Assembly (NCBI GenBank): GCA_015179045.1
Contig: WHUZ01000055.1
Coordinates: forward strand, 186,001-250,000
Direction of reading: 5' to 3'
DNA length: 64,000 nt
Origin: Kalaharituber pfeilii
Taxonomy: Eukaryota > Ascomycota > Pezizomycetes > Pezizales > Pezizaceae
In this document: piece after piece, positions 20,969 through 32,760 of the stretch
Layout of the letters: each line of letters begins with the position of its first letter
How positions within the stretch are numbered: position 1 is the stretch's first letter
Notes under the pieces: generated by a model
The model's input: only the letters and a program-made list of their open reading frames with translations
Told to the model about the DNA's origin: nothing
The model's database searches: none
Made by a program: the position numbers and the translations under genes

Positions 20969-23900
20969 ATGCGGATGGACATTGACATCGACACTCGGCC
21001 ACGGCCACATGACGGGGCTGCTATATCTAGATCCATAATGCAAGACATGCCACAACATCAGAAGCTCTATCCGCCCTCCACACCAACGGGCGTGCAGCCT
21101 CAGAGCCACCCCCGTAACCCCCCTACTCCACACCTTCCCAAGGCTGTCCCCACGCCAAGTTCAGCTGAGCCCGGCCGCACCCAAGTTCACTCGTACGAAT
21201 ATCATCCTCAGCCGCCGCTTCCACAGCTGCAACAACAGCAACAACAACAACAGCAGCCGTCACAAAAACAGCAACTAGCACAGCGGCAGCAGAATATCAC
21301 GCAAGAGAAACAACGGGGTAGGGAGAGAGACAGGGAGAGTGAAGTCACCGATATGGACGTTGCACTTGGCAATGGCACTGGGCAGCTCTCATCAAGTACT
21401 GAAACCCCATCACGAAAACGACGGAGAAGCAGGAAAGGACTAGATAAGAAATTTGAGTGCCCGCACCCAGAATGTGGGAGGACCTATTCCCGGGCGGAAC
21501 ATCTTTACAGACATCAGCTCAATCGTAAAGCTACCCCTCTTTCGATGTACTTTTCTTACGGTACAAGAGATTTCCAGTCAGGACTACTAACATTCTTTCA
21601 CTTCCAGACCAGCCAAAGCAAATTTATTTTTGCGACTACCCTGAGTGTAAGAGAACTTTTGTGCGACAGGATCTCTGCACAAGGCATCGTGAACGCCATA
21701 CAAATCGTGGATCTCAATTGCAGAGAAAGGATCAATTCCTGAATTCTGCTCCTCAAAATTCTACTAGGGATAGAAAAGACCAACCACAAGATTCTTCATC
21801 TCCCGAATCGACTCTGAAGGAAGAAGATGAAAGTCAGCTCACTTCACCTACAACACAGTCAAGTCATCCCACCATGAGAAACGGGGTATCTTCGGACATA
21901 TCCAGCCCAGGGATAAGTGTGCCATCCAATGATCCCCCAGCCCAGCCAAAGTCAGGAGACCGTGCAAAGATGCGGCGTACAATGGGTGAGCATGGTGTTT
22001 CACGCTCACTTAGTATGAGCCTGGAGAGCACACCAGGTGCGGGTGGGAGAAGATACAGTCTTGACCATGTTGCTCGAGGGAAAGCGGGTTCACTGGATGA
22101 GTACAATCGATCTTCCCCCTCTAAAGCCGACTTCTCACGCACCACCATACAAACCTCCATGCAGACGCCAAACATGAATGTACTGTCAATTAGCTCTCCG
22201 TATTCAGCTTCAGCACCCACTTCTGCGCACCCGTTTTCATCACATTCAACTACTGCAGGATTTGTAGCTACTACGACAGGTACGGCGTCGAATAACACAC
22301 GCCAATCGTTTGTCTTACAGGCCGGGATTGCATCATTCACACTCCCGCCTCAAGAGTACTCGATAACGCAGACTGCTGCGCCTCCTGTTGGACCATCAAG
22401 TGTTACCTCGCCCCCTACAAGCACATCACCATTGGACTCTGTCGGTAGGAGCTCACTTGTGGGGGGGGCCACAATGGACCTTGAATACACTCCCGCTTAC
22501 GCTGTGCCTGTGTTTGGGGGTGATGGCTTCAACAGGTCTCCTCACACAGTAACAGATGACTGGGCAACTTGGTTCTTCTCTGAGGAAGGTGGGAGTTCGT
22601 TGGGTAGAGGTTCGATCCCAGCTAGTGCGTTCATTGAACAACCTGCTTCTGCTCAGAATTATTATGCAAACGAGCTTACTACAGGAGGGCTTTACCATTC
22701 CGGGATTAACCATCCTATGTCGGTGACAAGCATCATTGCTCCACCTAGCCCTCCTCACGATTCGCTACTCACGGAGGTCAAACGAGCCGAGTTGATGGAG
22801 CTTATTAATGGAAACAACTTTGCTATTCGACCAATGGCAGCGTATTATATGGGCAACCCCGTACCCCCAGAGGACGAAGACATTTTGAGCTTGGGTATGA
22901 TGCAGCAGTATATTGCCAACTACTGGGCACATTTTCATCCACAAGTCCCTATCCTTCATAAATCTACATTTGTGGCGGACAAAATTTCAAATTATCTACT
23001 TCTCACTATTATGACAATTGGAGCGTGTTGTATTGACCATCGCCAGGATCCAATCCTTGCTGCCGCTGTGGGAGAGTTGGCGAAGGATCTGGCGTGGAAT
23101 CTTCGATGGTGTATATTCTCAGACGATGAGTTCAAGCCCCCAGCAAAACTCTGGGTCTTTCAAGCCTTGATTCTCCTCGAAACCTATGAGAAGATGTTCT
23201 CAACAAGACCGCTGCACGAGCGAGCGCACATACACCACGCAACGACGCTAACTTTGATGAGGAGAGGACAATCATTAACTGGCAGGCCGGCAGATTCTCC
23301 AGCTAGCCACCGTGACGGTACCCACCCAGGCTCCCTGAACTCAACCACTGATGAATGGTGGAATAAATGGATTCAAAGCGAGGCTACAAAGCGTGCAGCT
23401 TTTGCAGCATTTGTGATTGACTCCACTCACGCGACGATGTTCGGTCACTCTGCCACCATGGTTGCTCACGAGATTCAGCTCACTCTTCCCTGTGACGAGG
23501 GTCTGTGGGCAGCAACAAGCGCTAACGAAGCCTTACGTTTGGAGCAAACATTGACAACTGTGGGAGTGCGCCCGATCTCATTTCTGGAAGGATTAAAGCG
23601 CACATTGAATGGCCAAAAAGTTCAAACCAATACATTTGGAAGAACTGTTCTTATGGCCGGACTGCTGAGTGTAAGTTATCATATGAATCAGCGAGATCTT
23701 CAAATCAGCGCAGTCGGAACTGCCGCACAGTTTGGCACCAAAAGTCAATGGCGAGGGTCTCTCACTCGCGCTTTTGATTATTGGAAAAAGGATTTTGATG
23801 AATCTCTGCAAAGGGCAAAGCACACTAGTACCACGACAGGAACAGGCCCATTTGAAGTGGACTACTTTTTGCCAAGCACTGAAGACGTTGAGCATGAAAG

Positions 23901-24561
23901 TACCTTCGAAAGTCGGATTGTGTTGCACCACCTGGCACATATGGCAATGCATGTCGATATCATAGACCTGCAGATATACGCAGGTGCTAGCCGGTTGCTT
24001 GGAAAGGCGATTGGACCTTCAGATTATAATGCTGCGCAGCGACGAATGAAAGACTGGGCACCGACTGCCAGAGCAAGAGACGCCACGTTTTATGCTCTGC
24101 GGTTCCTTAGTCACGTTCTGCTTCCGGAGGAAAGGGCTGGCATTCCTCTTGATGAGGATGAGAGTGCAGCAATGGGCCCGACGAGGAAATTGAGCAATGC
24201 GACCACCACGACAGGGGTGCCTCTATATTCGGCACGCGATGACCACTTATTAAACCGCCCTTGGGTGCTTTACTTTGCTATGCTTATTGTATGGTCTTAT
24301 GGGTATGCATTGGACGGCCCTCTGACCAATCCTCAAATACCACAAACCCAACTGGAATGTTACACGGACATGAGAAATTTCCTACGGAGGGTCGGAGGCG
24401 TAAGAGAACCAGGAGAACTTGCTCATTTAAGAGGTCGGAATGCATGCCTTGGATTATTAGCTACCTTACGGGACATGTTTATGCTCACGAGGTGGGAGTT
24501 AATGGGCGAAGCGGCAAAATTGCTACAGACTGGATATGACATCTTGGTTGGACGTACCTAG
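20969..24561 (+). CDS. C2H2 zinc-finger / Fungal_trans domain transcription factor
   Basis: Two exons, 20,969-21,524 and 21,608-24,561, with an 83-bp GTAAAG...TTCCAG intron; 1,169 aa. Sequence-specific DNA-binding regulator of the class that joins two N-terminal C2H2 fingers to a fungal-specific transcription-factor domain (PF04082); targets unknown. Seen: a Gln-rich tract at about residues 82-106; a basic stretch RKRRRSRKGLDKK; finger 1 CPHPECGRTYSRAEHLYRHQ (Cys164, Cys169, His182, His186); finger 2 from CDYPECKRTFVRQDLCTRHR (Cys194, Cys199, His212, His216). The codon for His186 is split by the intron. A long Ser/Thr-rich linker follows, then the Fungal_trans region from about residue 580 (YIANYWAHFHPQVPILHKST near 622). 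It resembles the klf1/AmdX-like class; I do not assign a gene name. Start: first ATG in the open frame (MRMDIDID). Confidence 0.9.
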
Positions 24562-25512
24562 GACAAACTTATTTGGTTGTTGGATCATATTTGACGTACT
24601 TTCCCACCTAACATTGCCGAGCGGAACACTTTTGGTTCAACAATAGTTTCCTCCCCCTTTTTTCTTCTAATTCCCTTTTTCTCCCCATAGCATAACAAGC
24701 GCAAATGTGATGTCATTCGTCATATTCACTGGAGTCTCAATGCTTAGTTCATCTCTTTCGCTCTTCTGAGATATATTAACACAACGCAACATACATATTT
24801 ACATACATAGTATCTACATATCAACATTATCCAGGGGGTCATCTGTTTTTTGTATTGTTGCTGTTTCTTCTATCTTTTATTCTTAATTCTTGTTCATATA
24901 TATTTTTTCTTCTGGGTGCGGTGTGGCAATATCTATGGGAGTGTCTGGGGGTTTGGTTTGGTTAATTGGTTGGCACTTTGTGTGTTAGGAAAAATATTTT
25001 CTTTGACTTTTTGTGGTGATCTCTCACTCTCTCCTTTTTTTCCCCTAAAAAAACCATTTATTTATTTGTTGTGTTATTGAATTTATTTTATTTTATTTTA
25101 TATTTTTACTTTTATTTTTCATTTTATTTTTCATTTTTTATTTTTATTTTTATTTTTATTTTTATTTTTTGGTTAAGATACTAACTAACGGAAATTTTCT
25201 ATACCTGAGCTCTTTCTGTACGTACATGTATATCCTGCTCATTGCATGTTGACTCTCTCTATACCTTAAAATACCTATTTATTCACGTTTCATGGTTGTG
25301 GTTGGTTACGTGCGATGCGGGTGCAGTTGCTGGAAGTGGAAAACGACGAGGCAGACGAGGACGACTACAAGGATAAGGGTGAGGACGAGAACGAGGCTAC
25401 GGCTACAGTGACGAACATCAGTACAGATTATAAGCCTCATTGGATCTATATGGGTTGAAATTACTTCTTTGCTTCATTTGTATACTCTGGTTTTATATTT
25501 TCGTTTTCACGT

Positions 25513-25548
<36 letters not shown>

Positions 25549-27504
25549 GTGCTATTGTTGATTTTGATTTTTATGGTTGGCGGTTTGTTTTTGTTCGTTG
25601 TTTTCTGTTTGGTTTTTGAGCTTTTAGCCCCAGTGCCATGCACATTGATTGTATTTTACTAGTTTTCTACTACCTTGTAAGACTGCGTGGCTTGTATATG
25701 TACTTGTGTACGTGTGAGTACCTTGCTTTGCTTCGATGTGTAATAGTTACATATATGCGGCGGCACGAGGGCAGTGTTTTTTCTTTTCTTTGCTAGACCT
25801 TGAATTTGCATGTACTTAAATGCGTATATCTATGGAATCCTCCACGATTTTTACAACTATTTTACACCTGTGATATACAATCTGGACGCTCCATGCCATG
25901 CAGGGAATGTAGAGGTACTGATCTTCATAGTTTCCGACGAAAGCTGAAACGGCACGTGAGATAGAAAAATCACATTTTAATAAGTAATAGGTAGTTTGAT
26001 ATTCACATATATCCACGAGTTTATCAACTGGTAACCTTCGGCTTATAATCACATTCTGAATGCCGCTCTATGTTTCCTTCTCTATTTCTTTTCATCACTG
26101 CTGCTCTCCGCGGGTTCATACCTGCTTGCGTCCTCCTAGGGCCGCGGGGACCATCATGAACCCTTCCTTCCACCTCTGTCTCTCTTCTGTATCTATCCTT
26201 CTTCCGTGATAAGGACCCCACCTTGTCCCCATCTATCTCCCATTATATTATTCTCGAGCACTATCATCCGTCCTAAGCCTCTTCTTCTTTATCTTGCTTC
26301 CACGAACTGTCTTTACCTACGTCACACAGCCCGGCTGGCAATTTGTTTGCCTGTAGTACAGGGCCGACGCATGGGATTTTTACTCTACCCCATCAACATC
26401 CGCAGGCACTAACCCTGTTAAAACATTATCTTTTCCGCCGGTCGTGCGGACGTACGTATATACGGCACACAAATCTTCTTTTTCAAAATTTTTTTTTTAA
26501 TTGTTATGATTAGTATTGTTTTTCATTTTTATTCGCCCTGTTATTGTGAGAAAGGGAGGGTTTATCATAGTGTAGGTGGGCATGATAGGTATTATGGATG
26601 TATGCGTGATGACCTCACCGTACTTGTTGCACGCATCATAGACTTTTTCTGGTTGAATTTAAGATTGGCTGGTTACATACATTTCCGTTTTTTGATGTAT
26701 TGTGGGGGAGAGGAAAAGGCGGGGGTGTGCGGGGTATGGGGGGATTGTGTGGGGAATGGGGGAGTAAGGGGACTTGGCGGAAGGAAAGGATTCTTTTTGG
26801 GGGGGGGTTATAAGAGTGGGAAATTATAGTAATAATGGAAAGATTTAGAGACCTAGGTACTGAGGGAGGGACGCCGTCCATCTTTTTTAATTTTTTATAA
26901 TCTGAAGTGGTTTTCGAGCTGGTGCGCGGCCCAGGGAAAAAAAAAAAAAAAAAAAATAAAAAATAAAAAAATAAAAAATTCCATCTTCTATTTATTTAGT
27001 TTTTTTGTAGTTAAGGGCAAACACTATTTTTGAGCCGCGCAGTTTTATGTAACTTGCTACATAAAGCAATCATTGCATAAGGTCCAGGTTGTGGGAGGAC
27101 AGGAGCTGTGGGGGTGGGTGTACTGGGATCGGACAGCGGGATTTCTAGATACCGGTTTCATGTGGTTATATAGGTCTATTCGTCTACGGCCGTTCCATAG
27201 CAGAGCGAGTCATGAGAAATGACAAAACGAATGAACTGATGCTACGGTTTATCTGTATGTTGAAGCGTACAGCGTCGTCCAGACTGATCTTTGTATGCCA
27301 GCTGGACTGCGCTCCGCGATATTGTCCTCCTCACTTACCCTGCATAGTCCACATGCCGCGCCCAACTGTTCTCGTGCCCAGACTATTATTTTCGCTAGTG
27401 TACGTAAAGACATACTAGTTTTCACTCGATTGTTAAAGAGATATAGCCATCATCATGACTTCCCGGGAATAAAATAGAGTGCTTATCCTAAGACTTGTTT
27501 TATA
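24562..27504. other. 3' flank and AT-rich spacer
   Basis: No gene supported. Simple repeats: (TTTTA)n at about 25,079-25,169; T34 at 25,514-25,547; A-rich 26,939-26,981. Small frames at 26,500-26,880 are T/G-rich low complexity. The last 300 bp lead into the Tc1-type element. Confidence 0.55.
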
Positions 27505-27506
27505 TA

Positions 27507-28419
27507 CAGTGCCATGCAGAAAGTATTCGGCACTAGCAAGTATAGGGATAAGTGTGCTATGCAATATGCAGATCGAGTCTGTACTCGACATAGGCTTATT
27601 ACGACTGAAAGAATTTAAGGGTCATATATGGAGTGATGAGTGTTCAGTTGAGAGAGGAAAAATAGGTGAAGCTGTATAAGTCTTTCGCCGAAAAGGAGAA
27701 GTTTATGCACCCGATTGTGTTCAGCCAAAGAGGACTGCAAAGGATAACTCAGTGATGGTATGGGGCATGTTTTTGGGGAAATACTAGAGGTACGTACTTT
27801 CACCTTCTTTCTTCGTCTCTAATACTTATATCTAGATATAGGCACAATTGAGGTGATTGAAGAAAAGCCGAGTGAACGCTAAAGTCTATTACTATACTTA
27901 AGGAAAAGCTATTACCTGTTATAGCACAGGTTAAGGCTGCAGGCGAGGATCCTATTTTCCATCAAGATAATTCTCCAGTCCATACAGCTAAAAGGAGTCC
28001 CAAAAATTCTTTGAAGAGAACTCTATAGAGGTTGCCGAACATCCTGCTTATTCTCCAGACCTCAATCCAATTGAGCACGTATGGGTACATCTTAAACGTC
28101 AATTCAATAGACGTTTTTCCGGAGATTGCTCAAATGTCAGAAAGGCCCGAGACAGTGAAAAGAGCACTTGGAGATGCAGTTGTTGAGTGTTGGAATACTA
28201 TACCATCAGAACTCTTTGAAAGTCTATATAAGACTATGCCAAAGAGGGTCGCTGCAGTTCATAAAAGCACAGGGTTGGTATACAAAATATATTAATTGTT
28301 CATGTTTTCTCTCTATGTATATTCTCATCAGCCTATGTCGAATACAGACTCGATCTGCATATTGCATGGCACACTTATCCCTATACTTCCTAGTGCCGAA
28401 TACTTTCTGCATGGCACTA
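27507..28419 (+). mobile_element. Tc1/mariner-type transposon relic, 913 bp, with about 90-bp inverted termini
   Basis: Terminal arms 27,507-27,596 and 28,330-28,419 are near-perfect inverted repeats starting CAGTGCCATGCAGAAAGTAT, flanked by TA on both sides (27,505-27,506 and 28,420-28,421), the Tc1/mariner target duplication. The inside keeps only the catalytic half of a transposase, with stops and a frameshift. At 913 bp it is shorter than typical autonomous members, so it is an internally deleted copy. Good arm identity indicates fairly recent activity of the family. Confidence 0.92.
27600..28295 (+). pseudogene. Broken Tc1-type DDE transposase (catalytic domain only)
   Basis: Readable in pieces. 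WSDECSVERGK carries the first catalytic Asp (about 27,632-27,664). NSVMVWGMF follows. FHQDNSPVHTAK holds the second Asp (codon 27,966-27,968). SPDLNPIEHVWVHLKRQF holds the third (codon 28,058-28,060). The C terminus is MPKRVAAVHKSTGLVYKIY, ending at 28,295. A stop at 27,677-27,679 interrupts the first block; a possible intron or insertion (GTACG... to ...CTAG, about 27,792-27,836) and a frameshift between the second and third Asp further break it. The DNA-binding HTH half is missing. Not functional. Confidence 0.88.
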
Positions 28420-28421
28420 TA

Positions 28422-31020
28422 TGGTGCAGCGACGGTCATTTTGACTTAACACTCTGCTGTAGCGTTGGTCTTTGAAGTATTTACCCAGAGCTGTTCAATT
28501 GGGATAGAGTGGCCGTTTCCACGACCCGTAAATTAAAGTGATTTGTTCATTAAACAGAATCTCCATGCAAGGAAGTCCAGTTTGTAGCTCTCGGATTGGA
28601 TATCGGGAGGTAAACTGTAGAGCTGGCTACATATGGCTTTGACGATATGTTCGTCCTGGAGGCTAGCCGCTAGTGCTTCTACTGTAGTGTTTCTTATGCA
28701 TGAAATTTTGCATTAATGTCGTTTAAAATTACAGTTCTACTAAAAAGCTGTTATGATGGTGATGAAATTGTGCTACCACATATTCCTTGAGGTCTCTTGT
28801 AATCAGGTCACTCTTTATCTGCTTCTTGTACCCAGACTCTTCTTCCTGTATTTATGTTTTTGTTTTCGCTATTTTAACTGTACTCGGCATGTCGAGTATA
28901 TAACTATACTGAACTGAGGCTCTTGGCACTGGTGACTTCCCTTTTCGGATACCTGCTAGGGAAACGTTACATTCGTCTGGTTATACTTAAAGTAAATATG
29001 ACATTCATGAGACAAGAACGGTATCGGGTATCCTTAGGTATAAATGCATGTTTGCCTATACACGCGAAAGCCCCTCTACACATCAATACTGCAGGGTAAC
29101 CTATTATACCGGTTTTCACACTTACCCAGCTTCGAAAGGGATCTACATCCCATTGCGTACTCAATCGAGTGTTGGGGAACAAATTGCGGAAAGGTTTTGC
29201 TACTAACTCTTACCTTGTATAATGCCTTTTCTAAGCCTTAGGGCACCACACTCTTTCAAGGGGAGAGATCTACCAACAGAAGGTAATATAGAAATAAAAG
29301 CAACATATCGGAAAGGTATGGTTCTACGATTAGATTAAGCGTGGGCCGACAGCAAGCTAGGTTGGTAGAACGATATGGAAGTTGAATTGCCCAGGGATGC
29401 TGAACAGCAGTTCATGATTTTGCCAAGCCGAATATTTCTTGCAACCAGGCTGGAGCCTGGAAACAGAAATGTTCCTCGCTGGACCGGAATACGCATAGTA
29501 TATTGTGGCTACTTAATTCCCAATCTCAGCCCTTTCAAGGGTAGAATTATTAGATACTATATACGCCTATGGGGAGTAATCCTGTGCCAGAACAGCAAAC
29601 TAAACCTAAACCTAAACCAATGAAACTCTCTATGCGTGCTTCAAACTCCAAGTCGTAGCCCAGTCTCCCTTTCAACCATATATTTTAAAGCGGCTAATAC
29701 TTCACTATAGATCTTACAGAGCCGGGCTTTTGGGTTGCCTTTTCTTATGGTCTCGAGAAAAATTTTATTTCTGTATCACTTGCATTTGTACTGTCAGATT
29801 GAGATTCAAGCCTTCTACCATTTCCTATCTTCTTCCACTCCTGATAAAACTCTTCCACAACCTCAGCCAGAGCATTATCAACTCTGGCTTGCATCTTCTC
29901 ATCCAGAAATGACCTTCCCATACCAAGCACTATTTGTTATGATAAGCTGAGAATGAGCCGAAGGTGGCAGAATTTGCTTAATAACTTTGAAATATCAATA
30001 TACGAAAATGCCGGAATGGATGGGTGACGGTGAAGTAATGAAACCAGTGCACATTCACAATGCACTGTTTGCTTCCTGTCTTCGGTTAATCATTGAATGG
30101 GAGCATTTTCAGACTTCAGATTGCCGATTTCCCCCCAGTTTATGACAGTCATAGATTCTTTCCCGGGATTCCCGCTATTCATGCTAGTCGGCCGGCCAAG
30201 TTTCATATGGAAGGGTTTGGCGCTCCACAGGGACGACTTCAAAGGTGGTAGTGTCAAATAATTGTGCACCCTATGTGAGAGCACAAAGCGTAAAAGTGTG
30301 TGGACAAGACGGTGAAATATGACGACATTCTCGATAGCTCGCCAGAGGAGGGTGGATGACAATAAAGTGTCCTATGACGGGTGGACAACGACAAAATGCA
30401 GGTACAAAGGAAAAGGGAGTAAGTTGATGGGGCCTTTAGAACTCACAGTTAATCTTTGTGATCCATCTTTCACAGGCCTTATGATCAGAAAGATTAGTAC
30501 TAGCCAGTTTCATGATATTCTCCAAAAGAGGCGCAAAATCTTCGCTCAGCCGAGTGCTATCCACTCCTGAGAGCCGCTGGTGATGTAAGTATTGCTAGCG
30601 TGAGTAATCACAGCGTTTGGATTCAAGATGCACAGCCGCGAGGCAGGATATGAACGGAGTTATGAGTCGCGTGAATGGCTCTACGAGTAAATTTTGCATA
30701 GGAACTAAAAGCGAATAGGTGTGCAAAAGGGTGCTGGGACGGGAGCACTGAGTGCAGCTCCGTTTACTAGAAGCTTTGTGGATGAGCCACGTGATTTTTT
30801 TTTCTGGGAGATAGGGCTCTTGTAGAGCCTTCTATCACTGATCCAGTAGCTGTGAGTAGAACTATGATCAACCTCCATTTCGAGGCTCTCTTCAGCGGCC
30901 GCTGACTACCGCTATAGCTAACACCATATTATCTATACTGTACTTGGCTAGACTTGACATGAGGGTAACGTAGCGATGGAACAAATGTAAATACCTCAGT
31001 GAAGCATCAGCGATTTATTT
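28422..31020. other. Spacer between two relics
   Basis: I see no gene or identifiable element. Short frames at 29,375-29,623 and 30,090-30,570 lack domains. Three telomere-like CCTAAA units at about 29,600-29,617 are too few to matter. Confidence 0.5.
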
Positions 31021-31079
31021 AGAAAGCCAAAAAAGAGATTTGAAAGAAAGCAAAGCGCTAGAGCGAGGTGGTGAGTGGT

Positions 31080-31885
31080 CCGGCTACCACGGCAGTTGTC
31101 TCAATATCCATTGTTTTCTTATGGTACCAGTGCCTCTCCTCGGCGAAGTAATCCAGCGCTTTATCCCAATCAGCATATCGATTTGGCCAGTAAAAATTCC
31201 CAATTAGTTATTGATAGACCAACTCAATGGCAAAATGTTCCTGATAATCATGAAAGCGGTGGAATTTCTCACTCTTATCTTTCACATATTCCACCAATTT
31301 TCCACCCTTCCCAATTCTTTTACCAGTTTGTTTAATGATATGATCTGTATTTCCTTGTTTTCTACCTGACCCTCTGCCACTTTGCAGGCAGCATTACCTC
31401 TTTTTCCTTTACACTTCTCCTTTGACCGAAGTAAAGCACATTTTCCCAAATATCATTTCTCCTTTTCAAGCTGCACCTTCTCATCGTGCTATTTTATTTT
31501 CTCTTTTGCGAATGTCGCTCTCCTTTTCAAACTGCATGCGCATACTCATATTCTCGTTCTCTAGATCAACTGTCATCTTTCTCGAATCTGCCATCTCTTT
31601 GTCAAATTACACATACGTAGTCTCTTTTTCGTTCTCCAGCTCAGTTCTCTTCCTCAGTTTGCCTTCTCATTCTCAAACCCAATGCGTATACTCTCTTGCT
31701 CATGCTACAGATGAATCTTTTGTTGCCTCAGTTTTTTTCTTCTTGTTTCACATTCTTTGTATATTTCTCCTTCTCCATCTTCAACCATTTGTCGCCAGCG
31801 AAGGCCTGCACCCGGCAGCCCACTAGAAGACTGACAATTCCATCACTACTCTTGGAATTGCTCCAGACATCACTTACATCAGCAT
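31080..31885 (-). pseudogene. Decayed coiled-coil protein coding remnant
   Basis: Reading the minus strand from about 31,885 downward gives a charged, heptad-like series broken by several stops and frame changes: GDKWLKMEKEKYTKNVKQEE, then FDKEMADSRKMTVDLENEN with MSMRMQFEKESDIRKRENK, then AACKVAEGQVENKEIQIISL with NKLVKELGRVENWWN. The Glu/Lys-rich pattern on this strand, against Phe/Ser/Leu-rich translations on the other, is what a decayed coiled-coil gene looks like. The family is unknown; no domain beyond the coil is recognisable. Confidence 0.5.
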
Positions 31886-31889
31886 AGTA

Positions 31890-32513
31890 TCTTGCGCCGC
31901 ATTTGTTGATTAGTTCTCTTAGTGTTTAAGAGAGAAAATGGGTGCTACGGATAGATGTGATAGGTAAAAATGACAAACAAGCCTCTTGTTACAAGAATCC
32001 CCTTACAATCTCATCACAAACATTCACACTCCTTGGTAGTAAGGCAAAATAATAAATTGTACAGATCACCAGGCTCAAATCCACCTTATTGATGTGACCA
32101 GAAACTGCAAGGGAAAAAAAAGAACTCATACTTCCTTGGCTATATAGCCAGCCCACATGGACTGACTGTTCACGTCCCATACTTGTACTACAGTATAGGT
32201 ACCTCTTAGAGTTCCTACATCTGTCGCTGCAGTCCAAAAACAAAAACGAAAAAAATTAAAAATTAAATGAGACCGTGTGCTGTCCACCCTCGGTCAAGGC
32301 GGATTCGGTTGTCGGATTCGAACTCTCTTCCCTCGGCAGCGCATTTGTCCCTTGCTTGCCACTCCCTAATGAGCGCCTGTCCCTCGCGGCGGGAACCCCT
32401 AGGCCAACACACCAGTCTCATTTGGTTATTTGGCAACCGTGTGTTCTGCGATATGAAGAGATAGCGCTGATGACCAGCACAGCTAGGAGCCCCAACGATG
32501 GTTTTTCAGCCCT
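31890..32513. other. Spacer
   Basis: No supported gene. A block at about 32,265-32,510 is somewhat GC-richer than its surroundings and may belong to the retroelement debris that follows, but I cannot classify it. Confidence 0.4.
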
Positions 32514-32760
32514 GTGAATCTTCTGAAAGGGCTCTCCATCTATGACTCTGCAACTTTCAAGATTGTGATTTACTATCACCTAATAGCTTCTCTCCCATAT
32601 GGCTGTCGAGTGGTCCTCTACCTAGATGGTGACCTGGGTACGACTGACACGTGCATGAACAAGAGGCATATTAGGGAGATCTATAATAGGGTCAGCAGAA
32701 AACCTGGCTGAGCTGGGTGTGAATCTAAGTAAACGCTACTGTTCTTCAAACAAACAAGTA
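32514..32760 (+). pseudogene. Possible gypsy-type reverse-transcriptase scrap
   Basis: SATFKIVIYYHL, then CRVVLYLDGDLG and NKRHIREIYNRV are spaced like the Ty3/gypsy RT block TF...VVYLDD-L...H...V, with one of the catalytic Asp residues replaced by Gly. A shifted frame then reads LAELGVNLSKRYC. Short and degenerate, so only tentative. Confidence 0.35.

Noticed and set aside
29597..29620. Three telomere-like CCTAAA units
   Set aside because: Too short to be a telomere or a meaningful interstitial array.
32305..32340. GGATTCGAACT resembling a reversed T-arm
   Set aside because: No 5-bp stem can be formed around it and no D or anticodon arm follows on the minus strand.
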